64,000 nt of DNA from Anodontia alba (lineage: Eukaryota; Mollusca; Bivalvia; Lucinida; Lucinidae). Shown piece by piece: positions 49,701 to 52,950 of this stretch. The stretch covers positions 17,787,691 through 17,851,690 of the forward strand of contig OZ024830.1 in the NCBI GenBank assembly GCA_964016985.1, in the 5' to 3' direction. Below the pieces are notes generated by a model. The model ran no database searches and was not told the DNA's origin. It was given only the letters and a program-made list of their open reading frames with translations. A program made the translations under genes and the position numbers. The first letter of the stretch is position 1; each line of letters starts with the position of its first letter.

Positions 49701-50483
49701 ATGCGAAGGCTTACTGACTCAATATAAGGGGACTGTTCATACAAATATAATTTCTATACGAAAACATATGTTTTGGGTACAAATGAAAGCACCTCCACGA
49801 GGCACTTCTGATGAGTACCAGAAACTTACGTTTTCGTGAAGGAATAAGGAAAAGTGTCAATATTTATGGTTGAATAAAATCATCTTGAGTGGCGGCATAC
49901 GATTATACAGTTGATGTACCGTGATAGCCTTAAGTATTGGGACAGATAGGCCTTTGCAAACAGTGTAGACTCAGATCAGACACCGCAAAAAGCAGCGTCT
50001 GATCAGGTCTATACTGTTTGACATACATACAGCAATATTTGGTCACTTTAACGGGTAGTAGAATAGACTATTTCATATTTTAGGACAAGTATATGGTAAG
50101 TAGAAAATATGTCCGAATACTTATGGTAAATAATGTAGGTGTGTTTACGTTATGTTTGAATTGTCTTATGAACGTTTTTGCAGAAAATTGGTGGAAAACT
50201 TAAACCTATAGTTTTCCTTGAATGTTGCCGTAAATCTAAAGATAAAGTGACACCGGTTGATTCAGACATCAACATAGACGACTTAGACAATCCAAACACA
50301 ATATACGAAAAAGATCGAAAGGTATTTGATAGAGATTCAAAAAGTGAAGTAAAGGACGAGGCGGAAGAGATCACATGGCAAAAGTTAGCTGCCCTGCAAG
50401 ACAGATTGTGTTTCTATGTGTACTTAGTAACTTGCCTTACTCTTATTGTCGTGTTTGTGTTAGCACTGCTCGGAGTAATGTAA
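1823..50483 (+). CDS. nicotinic acetylcholine receptor-like subunit (8 exons, join)
   Basis: Spliced CDS: 1823-1871, 8176-8321, 9972-10016, 12466-12569, 39725-39938, 42761-43088, 47138-47244, 50184-50483; 430 residues. Every junction is GT/AG and the phases agree. By family it is a subunit of a pentameric ligand-gated cation channel of the plasma membrane. Visible features: signal peptide about 1-22; loop D W77; WRPD at 106-109; Cys-loop C151-C165 with exactly 13 residues between; vicinal C213-C214 as in alpha-type subunits; M1 about 234-256; M2 about 263-283, preceded by G261-E262-R263, which matches the cation-selectivity motif, with L272 at 9'; M3 about 298-320; MA helix plus M4 ending at M430. 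Oddities: loop A Tyr, loop B Trp and both loop C Tyr positions are replaced (S113, N172, P211, A219), so classical acetylcholine binding is doubtful. The M3-M4 loop is short. Bivalves are known for expanded, divergent receptor sets of this family. Confidence 0.93.
2059..2136 (+). repeat. (GA)n microsatellite
   Basis: About 39 uninterrupted GA dinucleotides. A second GA tract at 9829-9879 lies beside a related SINE-like repeat, so the tract may travel with that element. Confidence 0.97.
2232..2460 (+). repeat. SINE-like repeat, copy 1
   Basis: The stretch beginning CAGACCTACGTTGGGCCAAC, with its inverted ACGTAGGCCCAACGTAGG, is followed by a tRNA-like part (about 2338-2400: AGCTTGGTTAGCGCAATG). 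It matches the copy at 9645-9828 along its length. Here the B-box region is decayed. Confidence 0.55.
2780..2880. repeat. Decayed GATCAG-type palindromic repeat
   Basis: AGATCAGCCTGTGCATCCGC and CAGTCTGATCAGGGTCTTCG form imperfect inverted arms. They resemble the cores of MITE-F and MITE-G; ends are not clear. Confidence 0.45.
2964..3240 (+). repeat. MITE-A copy
   Basis: It starts CATTACAATACATGCCTATT and ends with ATAGGCATGTTTTGATAATG. The right arm of the central palindrome is diverged (GAGCAGCCACAATGCAAG). Confidence 0.85.
3704..3911. repeat. MITE-B copy
   Basis: Ends near GACCATGCTATGGACAGATT and CCCGGCATGCAAAGTGTTAAG. The inner arms TAGAAAATAGGATCTGACAC and GTGTCAAATCCTATTTTCTA are complementary. 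Confidence 0.75.
4142..4384. repeat. MITE-B copy
   Basis: AATTCATCAGACGACAAATT opens the element and AAAATGTCGTCTGCTGATTT closes it. The central hairpin is diverged (TGCAAATCCTCTCCTGAG). Confidence 0.7.
4617..4830. repeat. MITE-B copy, opposite orientation
   Basis: TAGCATGCTGGGTAAAAAAA and CTTCAGCAGAAGACATTTTG are reversed relative to other copies. The hairpin CTCCCTAGGAGACAATTTG is recognisable. The far end is decayed. Confidence 0.65.
5042..5320 (+). repeat. MITE-A copy, full length
   Basis: Runs from CATTACGAAAACAAGCCTAT to GGCATGTTTTCGTGATG. The central palindrome GGGTACTCGT...ACGAGTACCC is intact apart from small mismatches. Confidence 0.92.
6610..6876 (-). repeat. MITE-A copy, reverse orientation
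   Basis: It opens with CATCACGAAAACATATAATG, which is the right end reversed, and closes with a decayed left end near AATAAGCTTCATAATG. Confidence 0.85.
7005..7306 (+). repeat. MITE-A copy with internal 29-bp duplication
   Basis: Full-length copy. The last section (TCAAAATTATATAGGCATG TTTTCG) is present twice in direct repeat at 7251-7306, a local duplication of the terminal inverted repeat. Confidence 0.9.
7552..7665. repeat. MITE-F-like half copy
   Basis: GCCGGGACATAGCATTTCCT followed by CAGATCAGCTCATTCGCGCA and CAGGCTGATCAGCGTCTTTG matches the left half of the element at 50499. The right terminal inverted repeat is missing. Confidence 0.6.
7798..8146 (-). repeat. MITE-A copy, reverse, expanded T-tract
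   Basis: Runs from CATTACGAAAACACACGTAT to GGCGTGTTTTCGTAAT, with a T-rich expansion at about 8018-8062. Its end lies 29 nt before the acceptor of receptor exon 2, so the branch point of intron 1 is likely inside or right beside the MITE. Confidence 0.88.
8176..8321 (+). CDS. receptor exon 2 (N-terminal ligand-binding domain)
   Basis: It follows TTTTTCTTTTTCAG and ends CACTG before GTAAAT. It encodes the end of the signal peptide, then VDTYADDTALRTKLETGY and the first beta strands, ending FIRSLQSL. Two later AG sites (8182, 8190) do not give the phase needed to join exon 1, which fixes the start at 8176. The family's usual DVDEKNQ block is not conserved at the exon 2/3 join. Confidence 0.85.
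8354..8473 (+). pseudogene. Decayed tandem duplicate of receptor exon 2
   Basis: It is preceded by TTTTGTTTCAG and followed by GTAAAT, as exon 2 is. In one frame it reads SGDMYADDTALRSS and then TFYSFRSLLSL, matching exon 2. A 10-bp direct duplication (GGCCAATAGC twice, about 8362-8381) shifts the frame and creates a TAG, and part of the middle is deleted. It looks like a former alternative exon that is now dead. Confidence 0.8.
9093..9515. repeat. ACGT/ACAT/ACGC tetranucleotide microsatellite
   Basis: Long runs of ACGT, ACAT and ACGC tetranucleotides, broken by GTGCATTTATTAAAATCAAA at about 9217-9236. A segment of about 74 bp (TACGTACGCACGCATGTATG and neighbours) is repeated near 9361 and 9427. 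It opens false ORFs on both strands. Confidence 0.95.
9645..9828 (+). repeat. SINE-like repeat, copy 2 (tRNA-like part intact)
   Basis: GGCCCAACGTTGGGTAATTG and its partner precede a tRNA-like stretch at about 9755-9828. That part begins AGCCTGGATAGAGCAGAGG (A-box-like) and carries GGGATTCGATTTCC (B-box-like). The element ends at a GA tract. It matches 2232-2460. Confidence 0.6.
9829..9879 (+). repeat. (GA)n microsatellite
   Basis: About 25 GA repeats at the 3' end of the SINE-like copy; a possible tail of that element. Confidence 0.95.
9972..10016 (+). CDS. receptor exon 3 (45-nt loop D exon)
   Basis: Exactly 45 nt, phase 0 at both ends, flanked by TTTTGTTTCAG and GTAAGA. It encodes DITKQVMTTTSWLSA; TTxxWL is the loop D / beta2 strand of the family, with W77 equivalent to Trp55 of alpha7. 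A 45-nt exon at this place is the ancestral arrangement in nicotinic receptor genes. Confidence 0.93.
11003..11254 (+). repeat. MITE-A copy with 5' deletion
   Basis: CATTACGAAAACAAACATGG lacks about 25 bp of the usual left region. The central palindrome GAACCGCCTCGGCGAGGCGG is perfect and the right end GTTTTCGTGATG is intact. Confidence 0.9.
11530..11762. repeat. MITE-B copy, diverged
   Basis: CAATTCAGTAGACGATGAAT begins the copy and AAAATGTCGTCTGCTTAAAT with CCAGCATGTTGAACGTT ends it. The hairpin loop is decayed. Confidence 0.65.
11832..12377 (+). repeat. MITE-A host copy split by another MITE-A
   Basis: The left part runs 11832-12040 and stops at CCCCAATTTTAC. The sequence resumes at about 12320 with CTATATAAAAGTGGGGTTTA and ends near TTTTCTTGATG. 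The break falls inside the normal string TTTTACTATATAAAAG, which shows a nested insertion. Confidence 0.88.
12041..12319 (+). repeat. MITE-A copy nested in another MITE-A
   Basis: A complete copy from CATTACGAAAACACGCCTAT to ATGTTTTCGTGATG, inserted in the element above. Flanks are TTTTAC and CTATAT; at most one or two bases look duplicated, so the true element edges could be off by a base or two. Confidence 0.92.
12466..12569 (+). CDS. receptor exon 4 (loop A exon)
   Basis: It follows CTCCTTTTCAG and ends AATTC before GTAAGT (phase 2). It encodes residues 81-114 including NWNDPRLVWNASEY and NWVWRPDFFVSN. W-x-P-D is the loop A signature. The usual Tyr of loop A is Ser113. Two N-glycosylation sequons, NAS and NIT, are visible. 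Its length of 104 nt is close to the 110 nt usual for this exon in the family. Confidence 0.93.
13130..13408 (+). repeat. MITE-A copy, full length
   Basis: CATTACGAAAACACGCCTAT to GGCATGTTTTCGTAATG, with the central arm reading GCCTCATCGAGGCGG. It sits just after a MITE-G-like left tip (GAGCCAGCGCACGACAAAG at 13023). Confidence 0.93.
13477..13661. repeat. MITE-G copy, decayed
   Basis: ATACGACCAGCGAAGACTC and the far end TTGTTGTAGGTTTTGTCGTG match the complete copy at 51185-51418. The left terminal repeat is missing or displaced to 13023. Confidence 0.65.
13680..13760 (+). repeat. tRNA-derived SINE head
   Basis: GCTTAGTGGTTGGCGCACTC resembles a pol III A box and GGAGGTCCGAATTCCGCTCG a B box, about 40 nt apart as in tRNAs. 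The anticodon arm does not pair cleanly, so a SINE is preferred over a tRNA gene. The body probably continues to about 13960 (CAACAACAACA tail). Confidence 0.55.
14164..14222. repeat. MITE-C copy, decayed
   Basis: GCAAACAGTGTAGACCCTTA is followed by GCGTCTGATCTGGGTATACA and TTGTTTT; the centre is altered. Confidence 0.5.
14358..14634 (+). repeat. MITE-A copy, full length
   Basis: CATTATGAAAACACGCCTAT to GGTATGTTTTCGTGATG. Its central palindrome (GTTAGAACCGCCTCGCCGAG and complement) is essentially perfect; this is a good reference copy. It ends 120 bp before the foldback-like element. Confidence 0.95.
14755..18080 (-). repeat. Left arm: 45-bp satellite, about 72 units
   Basis: The unit on the minus strand begins GAATAATACGCTGAATCCTG and continues AACCAGACGCTGCAGCTCGT plus ATTTT. 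Most units carry a CTGCAG site. Variant units read CTGAATAATGAACC or CTGAATAATAAACC. The inner end (17885-18080) is degenerate and carries GGCCAGGGTATTATTCAGCG, the mirror of motifs at the inner end of the right arm. The long ORFs on both strands are by-products of a stop-free unit divisible by three. Confidence 0.97.
18081..18576 (+). repeat. Degenerate TTAGGG-like repeats, part 1
   Basis: GGTTAGGG, GGTTAGTG and GGCTAGGG variants on the + strand are mixed with a recurring phrase (TTAATTCTGATGTCTTGTAG). No ORF of note. It begins directly at the inner end of the left arm. Confidence 0.85.
18577..19211 (+). mobile_element. 5'-truncated copy of an unidentified retroelement (copy B)
   Basis: It matches 41095-41708 along nearly its whole length (for example GTGGGTTGGGGCTTGACGAT and AGCATCGGGACCCAGGGTGA) and shares the 3' end CTGGACTTTTCTCTTACC followed by T-rich sequence. 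The start is truncated relative to the copy at 40888. A fixed 3' end with variable 5' ends suggests a retroposed element. It lies inside the TTAGGG-like block. Confidence 0.65.
19212..21665 (+). repeat. Degenerate TTAGGG-like repeats, part 2
   Basis: G-rich + strand with dozens of TAGGGTTAGGGTTAG-like strings. A phrase such as TTAATTCTAATGTTTTGTAG recurs roughly every 100-260 bp. The segments starting at 20281 and 20539 are nearly identical, a period of 258 bp. TTAGGG is the telomere repeat in molluscs, but here it is interspersed with other words, so this is an interstitial telomere-like satellite rather than a telomere. Confidence 0.85.
22110..22298. repeat. MITE-B copy
   Basis: TTAGCAGATGATAAATTGAG opens it and TTAGCATGCTAAGCGTTGAAG closes it. 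The inner arms are AGATTTGGCATTCCATGCAA and its diverged complement ATGAAATGCCAAAGGC. Confidence 0.7.
23071..23200 (+). repeat. Direct repeat, copy 1 (partner at 23610-23790)
   Basis: CAATATAAGCGTAGCTGTAC through ACCCGGCAAGCGAAGCACATC and CATCAATCTACGTAAATCATG matches the second copy with scattered changes and a 36-bp insertion in copy 2. Function unknown. Confidence 0.6.
23610..23790 (+). repeat. Direct repeat, copy 2
   Basis: CAATATAAGCGCAACTATAC, TTTAGTGACACTGAGGC and ACCCGGCAAGCGAAGCACATC match copy 1. The insertion TTATTAATACGTCGTCAGTG distinguishes it. Confidence 0.6.
24481..25780 (+). repeat. Degenerate inner part of the right satellite arm
   Basis: Diverged 45-bp units in + orientation, often fused with CCCTGGACATTTTT or CCTGGCCATTT blocks. 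This mirrors the degenerate inner end of the left arm. Divergence is highest here and falls toward the outer end, as expected if homogenisation works mainly in the outer array. Confidence 0.9.
25781..35816 (+). repeat. Right arm: 45-bp satellite, about 222 units, nested higher-order repeats
   Basis: Unit GAATAATACGCTGAATCCTG-AACCAGACGCTGCAGCTCGT-ATTTT on the + strand. A 17-unit block recurs at 765 bp (the rare GATTAAAGAA variant at 26476 and 27241). A larger block recurs at 3554 bp (27241 to 30795; 28487 to 32041; 29656 to 33210), which is 79 units minus one base, the shared deletion lying near 28855 and 32409. The second large copy gains one unit near 33.5 kb. A few base differences separate the copies, so they are real duplicates. 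The end at 35740-35816 mirrors the left tip. Confidence 0.97.
35817..36878. other. No gene seen
   Basis: AT-rich to about 36215, then a moderately GC stretch (36215-36560) with no repeat edge I recognise. A 110-codon ORF at 36397-36729 has no signal peptide or recognisable motif and is probably chance. Confidence 0.5.
36879..37156 (+). repeat. MITE-A copy, diverged centre
   Basis: CGTTACGAAAACATGCCTAT to GGCGTGTTTTCGTGATG. The right palindrome arm is altered (GCTGTTCAAACGAATATC). Confidence 0.88.
37175..37352. repeat. MITE-B copy, small
   Basis: AAATCAGTAAACGACAAAGG and CTGTCGTCTGTTGATGTATT flank a shortened hairpin (ACATTTCATGCAAATAGG). Confidence 0.65.
37408..37473. repeat. MITE-C copy
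   Basis: GCAAACAACATAGATGCAGA and its partner TCTGGATCTATGCTGTTTG enclose GAGACAGATCATAATGAGCCGT-like inner arms (TGAGAC/GTCTCA). Confidence 0.7.
37648..37832. repeat. MITE-B copy
   Basis: AACACTCCCTGGATAGATTC and AGTAGACCGCAAACTGACGA open it; TTAGCATGGTAAGCATTAG closes it. The inner arm is ACATTTCATGCATTACC. Confidence 0.65.
37869..38161 (+). repeat. MITE-A copy with poly-A expansion
   Basis: CATTATGAAAACATGCTTAT to GTATGTTTTCGTGATG, with an A-run at about 37937-37956. It abuts a MITE-B copy, whose left flank (GCTAATTCA) precedes it and whose body (GCAGACGAAAAC) follows, so it probably inserted into that MITE-B. Confidence 0.9.
38162..38328. repeat. MITE-B remainder interrupted by MITE-A
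   Basis: Starts GCAGACGAAAACAATATAA directly after the MITE-A end and closes at TTTACCCAGAGTGCTCAGCA. Its left end is at about 37840-37868. Confidence 0.6.
38648..38870 (+). repeat. Direct repeat (partner 39346-39515)
   Basis: GGCAGTTTAAAGGTTAAGAC through GAAACGTTTCCTAAGGCATA and CATGTTGCATAAAATTGTCA matches the partner; the partner is shorter by an internal deletion. Confidence 0.7.
38915..39345 (+). repeat. 430-bp direct repeat, copy 1 (partner 45705-46135)
   Basis: AGACCAGTTGCATGATGTAT through CAAACCAAGCAGCAAATATG and CCTCCCTTTCCAACGAACAC to the MITE-D left tip TGGGCCCAGTTGTTCAAAAC. About 95% alike by eye. The pair brackets receptor exons 5 and 6. Confidence 0.85.
39294..39350. repeat. 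MITE-D left half only
   Basis: GGGCCCAGTTGTTCAAAACT and GTCGTTAATTAACG match the left ends at 46084 and 53278; no right end follows. Confidence 0.7.
39346..39515 (+). repeat. Direct repeat (partner 38648-38870)
   Basis: CGACAATTGTTGTGAATGGC and GAAACGTTTCCTAAGGCATA are shared with the partner. It runs into the next MITE-B. Confidence 0.65.
39506..39706. repeat. MITE-B copy abutting exon 5 acceptor
   Basis: AAAATTGTCAGCAGATGACA opens it; TATCGTCTGCTGAATTTGCC and GTGTTGAAGGTTAA close it. It ends about 18 nt before the AG of exon 5, so the branch point and part of the pyrimidine tract of intron 4 likely derive from this repeat. Confidence 0.75.
39725..39938 (+). CDS. receptor exon 5 (Cys-loop exon)
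   Basis: It follows TTTTCATTACAG and ends GAAGAG before GTAAAT, phase 0. It encodes residues 115-186. The Cys-loop runs C151 to C165 around DVDIARFPFDSQF, including the FPFD core. The position seven residues after the second Cys, normally the loop B Trp, is Asn172. An NMT sequon is near the end. Confidence 0.95.
40722..40792. repeat. poly-A plus (TA)n microsatellite
   Basis: About 35 A residues followed by about 16 TA dinucleotides with two AAA breaks. Confidence 0.95.
40888..41708 (+). mobile_element. 3' part of an unidentified retroelement (copy A)
   Basis: The first 300 nt encode a fragment including SEQFRKLINRYKRIGYSLDI and LFNCTTAVRASDSMTAP that looks like the C-terminal tail of a transposon protein; I cannot name the family. 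Downstream is a non-coding-like tail with a hydrophobic 128-codon ORF (41280-41666). Copy B (18577) and inverted copy C (62883-63031) share the 3' end CTGGACTTTTCTTTAACC plus T-run. The three different 5' ends suggest truncation during target-primed insertion. Confidence 0.6.
41890..42760 (+). repeat. Six tandem decoy copies of the start of exon 6
   Basis: Units of about 135 bp each hold a splice-acceptor-like tract (CCCTGTACCCTATATTTCAG or decayed forms) and the first 60-70 nt of exon 6. Exon-like starts: 41946, 42082, 42218, 42352, 42481, 42626; the true exon starts at 42761. Copies at 42082, 42218, 42352 and 42481 keep AG; the first (AAAG) and sixth (TCTG) have altered acceptors. They read variants such as NTFAYLANAEWHYDN and NTYAYLPNARWHYDN. 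None has an obvious donor site, so inclusion as separate exons is doubtful. Confidence 0.9.
42761..43088 (+). CDS. receptor exon 6 (loop C, M1, M2)
   Basis: It follows TCTATATTTCAG and ends ATCG before GTATGG, phase 1. It encodes residues 187-295: NAEWHYDN, the vicinal Cys pair C213-C214, M1 (FYVINLIIPAMLLSICMVL), the GER motif, and M2 (LTILLSYTVLMTITTEMMP). Loop C has Pro and Ala where Tyr190 and Tyr198 are expected. Chosen as the real copy of seven because only it continues through M1 and M2 to a donor. Confidence 0.95.
44504..45588 (+). pseudogene. mariner-family transposon with broken transposase
   Basis: The terminal inverted repeats are TGAGGGTCGTGCAAAAAGTT at the left and, reversed, CGAGGATCCTGCATAAGTTT at the right, each next to a TA. 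Inside, recognisable transposase pieces appear in order: an N-terminal helix-turn-helix part (TEIHSYIKCRIRLNIDSKHI, about 44722), LLTGDEILVHTFEPQ (about 44930), GVHLLHDNASSHK (about 45213) and SPYSPDLSPCDSFLL (about 45300). GDE, HDN and PCD carry the three catalytic Asp positions of mariner enzymes. Stops and frame shifts break it, so it is a dead copy. Confidence 0.85.
45591..45669. repeat. Short palindromic MITE
   Basis: TATGAAACTCGTTGGGTAAT and its partner ATTACCCAAACTCGTTTCATA enclose GGTATTATGCTCGCC/GGCTCGCAAAATATCG. It directly abuts the right end of the mariner element. Confidence 0.75.
45705..46135 (+). repeat. 430-bp direct repeat, copy 2 (partner 38915-39345)
   Basis: GACCAGTTGCATGATATATA to the MITE-D left tip. 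Same order and nearly same sequence as copy 1, 6.8 kb downstream. Confidence 0.85.
46084..46667. repeat. MITE-D copy carrying a MITE-E insertion
   Basis: Left end GGGCCCAGTTGTTCAAAACT, right end GCTTTGAACAACTGGGCCC. Without the insert it would be about 220 bp, close to the intact copy at 53278-53522. Confidence 0.85.
46226..46590. repeat. MITE-E copy nested in MITE-D
   Basis: Ends TACAGTCGAACCTCATTGGC and, at the right, GCCATTGAGGTTATACTGTA. The centre holds the palindrome AGAATCGCCTCGATGAGGCG. TA-type ends suggest a Tc1/mariner-related MITE. A second copy is at 55189-55546. Confidence 0.85.
46645..47137 (+). repeat. Tandem array of exon 7 splice acceptors (about 86-bp unit)
   Basis: Each unit is CGTTAAGCTAACGATGCTTT, GAACAACTGGGCCCTG, a spacer, then GATTTCTTTTTCCAG plus ATATGTAC. 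Acceptor-adjacent positions are 46710, 46796, 46881, 46966 and 47052, with the real exon at 47138; spacing is 85-86. The first half of the unit is the right end of MITE-D, the second half is the intron 6 end plus the first bases of exon 7. Use of a decoy would bring an in-frame TAA after six codons. Confidence 0.93.
47138..47244 (+). CDS. receptor exon 7 (M3)
   Basis: It follows TTCTTTTTCCAG and ends TTACAG before GTAAAT. Together with the G of exon 6 it encodes DMYLLILLVMCSVSVLHVVL and on to TPPKWLQ (residues 296-331). The hydrophobic stretch is M3 and P-x-W is the usual beginning of the cytoplasmic loop. Of six similar acceptors only this one continues into an open M3. Confidence 0.92.
47312..47591 (-). 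repeat. MITE-A copy, reverse orientation
   Basis: CATCGCGAAGACATGCCTAT to GGCGTGTTTTCGTAATG. The central palindrome GAACCGCCTCACCGAGGCGG is intact. It starts 67 nt after the donor of exon 7. Confidence 0.92.
47878..49070 (+). repeat. Tandem array, seven units of 173-187 bp
   Basis: Units begin with CTCTTGTGAGCGCAACTCCT at 47878, 48051, 48227, 48405, 48590, 48770 and about 48957, and include TTTGTCACTTTTTCCACATT. Later units are progressively more diverged. A GTCCGTCCGTTCG tract at 47825-47860 precedes it. Confidence 0.88.
49296..49362. repeat. MITE-C copy
   Basis: GCAAACAGTGAACACCTAGA and CTAGGTATGCACTGTTTGC flank TCAGACGCCGCATCATGCGACGTCTGA-type arms; near-perfect palindrome. Confidence 0.8.
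49956..50020. repeat. MITE-C copy
   Basis: GCAAACAGTGTAGACTCAGA and GATCAGGTCTATACTGTTTG flank GACACCGCAAAAAGCAGCGTC. Confidence 0.78.
50184..50483 (+). CDS. receptor exon 8 (cytoplasmic loop, MA helix, M4, stop)
   Basis: It follows GAACGTTTTTGCAG, phase 0, and ends with TAA at 50481. It encodes residues 332-430: a charged cytoplasmic loop of only about 55-60 residues, the amphipathic MA helix (DEAEEITWQKLAALQDR) and M4 (LCFYVYLVTCLTLIVVFVLA). The protein stops two residues after M4, as is usual in the family. Confidence 0.94.
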   Translation, partial: KIGGKLKPIVFLECCRKSKDKVTPVDSDINIDDLDNPNTIYEKDRKVFDRDSKSEVKDEAEEITWQKLAALQDRLCFYVYLVTCLTLIVVFVLALLGVM

Positions 50484-50489
50484 TACGAA

Positions 50490-50495
50490 AATAAA
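50490..50495 (+). promoter_or_regulatory. Candidate poly(A) signal of the receptor gene
   Basis: AATAAA lies six bases after the stop codon and just before a MITE-F. It is the nearest canonical signal; if used, the 3' UTR would end inside the MITE. Confidence 0.35.
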
Positions 50496-50498
50496 TAT

Positions 50499-50731
50499 GA
50501 GCCGGGACACAGCATTTCCAAAGATATTGCATGCGCGCCCTGCGAAGACTCGGATCAGCCTGCGCATTTGTGCAGGCTGATGCGAGTCTTCGCAGGGAAC
50601 TCTGTGGAAAGACAGCAAACCAAAGCGTCTTCAGGCGGGCAGGGAAGACTCTTATCAGTCTGCGTGAATGCGCACTGATGTGTCTTTGCTAGGCGTATAT
50701 GAAGTATTATTGGAAATGCCGTGCCCGGCTC
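50499..50731. repeat. MITE-F copy, full length
   Basis: Ends GAGCCGGGACACAGCATTTC and, at the right, GGAAATGCCGTGCCCGGCTC. The first inner palindrome is CCTGCGAAGACTCGGATCAG / GCGAGTCTTCGCAGG. It starts 15 nt after the receptor stop codon. Confidence 0.85.
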
Positions 50732-50809
50732 TTAAGTATCAGTATCAGCAACATAACTTATACCAATTTACAGTACGTCCGTTCAACGCCAAAAGAGAAA
50801 TCTAACCCT

Positions 50810-51005
50810 TAAAGCCCTAAGCAAAACTGTAGCAGACGACATTCTTCTTTTTTTATTTTTCAGAGAAAATCTGACTTGACATTTCGTATGAATCGTCTGC
50901 ATAGCAGAAGACACTCCATTTTTAGTTTTAGAGAAAATAAGACTTGCTTATGCAGACGATTCACATGAAATGTCAAGCCTTTTGTATATGGAAATTTAAT
51001 TTTCA
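50810..51005. repeat. MITE-B copy, rearranged
   Basis: GTAGCAGACGACATTCTTC and AGCAGAAGACACTCCATTTT with the inverted TTATGCAGACGATTCACATG show a shuffled palindrome of the family. Confidence 0.6.
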
Positions 51006-51184
51006 TTTACTATTTGAAGGTGATAGTCTCATTCCAGCTTAATGGGAATGAATACACTTTTAGGGGAGACAACTGTCAAAATTGGTTTTGAGTCACTTCT
51101 GAAAATATTGGAGCTATTTTCTTTCCGGTTTGAATAGACCCATATTCAGAAGGGACTTAGTGTGCAGGAAAATAAATACAAAAT

Positions 51185-51418
51185 GAGCCAGCGCACGACA
51201 GAACCTACAATAAGACTTGTGCGACCAGCGAAGACAGACCAGCCTGCGCATCCGTGTAGTCTGATCAGTCATCGCTGATCGCATGTACCTTTTACAGCAT
51301 CCAGGCTAGTCAAAGAGGAAAAATGAGAACCCTTGCCATACTGGATGGATGTACAGGCTGGTCTAAGTCTTCGCTGGTCACACAGGCCTTATTGTAGGTT
51401 TTGTCATGCGCTGGCTCA
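51185..51418. repeat. MITE-G copy, full length
   Basis: Left end GAGCCAGCGCACGACAGAAC, right end TAGGTTTTGTCATGCGCTGGCTC. Inner arms include GACCAGCGAAGAC and GTCTTCGCTGGTC. Confidence 0.85.
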
Positions 51419-51639
51419 AACCACAATTTGTCTCCCTAATAAAATGGCGGGAAATATGCCACGTGTATCCAGTCTCCTTACGTCCAAATGATACGCCTAC
51501 AAAGGAGATGACTGGCAGAAAGTAATTGCTATCTTTCTCATAGAAGGTTATACTAAGATGCAAAATGTTTTCTGAAGAATCTGCCTCTCTTTGAAAGGGA
51601 ATAGAAATTTATAGCTTATTGAACTCTCCCTTTAGTGTG

Positions 51640-52950
51640 CATCATTCTATACAACCAATCAGAAAGACATCCTTAAATGAGCTTTGTCTGACAGTTGACC
51701 TACACATTATTTCATAAGTACATTCCTTAATTAAGATTTGTCAGTTGACCTACGTAATATTTCATAGGAAAGTTATTAATTATGATCGTCAGGTCATCTA
51801 TTTTACCCCTACACATTATTTAATAAGAAAATTATTAATCAAGATTGTCAGGTCACCTACCCTTTACTTTATAAGAACATCTTTAATTAACATGGTCAAT
51901 TCCCCTACACATTATATCATTTGAACATTCTTAATTAAGGTCACCTACATATCATTTCGTAATAACATCCTTAATTTGCCAGTTCACCTTAACATTATTT
52001 CATAAGTAAATTATTAATTAAGACTATCAGGTCACCTACATATTATTTTATATGAATATCATTAATTAAGAGTGTCAGTTCCTCAACACATTATTTCATA
52101 AGAACATCATAAATGAGGATTTTCATCTCACCTGTACATATTTTGATAAAAAAAAAATATTTATTAAAGTTGTCAGGTCACCTATGTATTATTTCATAAG
52201 AACATCCTTAATTAAGATTATCAGTTCATCAGTACATTATTTCATAAGTACGTCCTAAATTATGATTGTCAGATCACTTACACGGCATTTCATAAGAACA
52301 GCCTTGATTAAGATTTTTCAGTTCACATACACATTATTCCAGAAGAGTATCCTTAATTCTGATTGTCAGGGCACTTACACATTATTTCGTCAGGGCATCC
52401 TTAATTAAGATGGTTAGGTCACTTCTGCAATATTTCCATAATAGAGCTTCTCAGTTCACCTACACATTAATTCATAGGAACGTCCTTAATTACGATTGTC
52501 AGGTCACCTATACAGTATTTTATAAGAGCATCCTTGATTAAGATGTTTCAATTCACGTACGCATTATTTCAAAAGAGCATCCATAATTAAATTGTCAGGA
52601 TGCCTAAACATTATTTCGTTAGAACATCTTTAATTAAGCTAATCAGGTCACCTACGCATCATTTCACAAGATCAAGCTTAATTAAGCACCTCAGTTCACG
52701 TTCACATTATTTCAAAAGGATATCCTAAAGGTTGTCCGGTCACCTACACATTATTACATAAGAACTTTTTTTTAATTAAGATGGTCAGTCACCTACACAT
52801 TATATCATCGGAATAGCATTAATTAAGCCTTTCAGTCCACTTAAGAATTATTTCAGTAGATAATCCTTAATTAAGATTGTCCATTCACCTGCATATTAAT
52901 CATATTATTGTGAGAGCTACCTTGAATAAGATTTGTCAGATCACCTACGC
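51640..52950 (+). repeat. Degenerate 48-bp tandem array, about 25 units
   Basis: A typical unit is TTAATTAAGATTGTCAGGTC, then ACCTACACATTATTTCATAA and GAACATCC. Units differ by many point changes and small indels. Two more units sit isolated at 54690-54775. No stable ORF. Confidence 0.9.

Larger units (their letters stand above)
47245..50183 (+). other. Receptor intron 7
   Basis: It contains a MITE-A copy, a tandem array of about 175-185 bp units, two MITE-C palindromes and a diverged MITE-A-like hairpin at about 49740-49860. No gene recognised; the ORF at 47723-48013 is built from the array. Confidence 0.7.
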
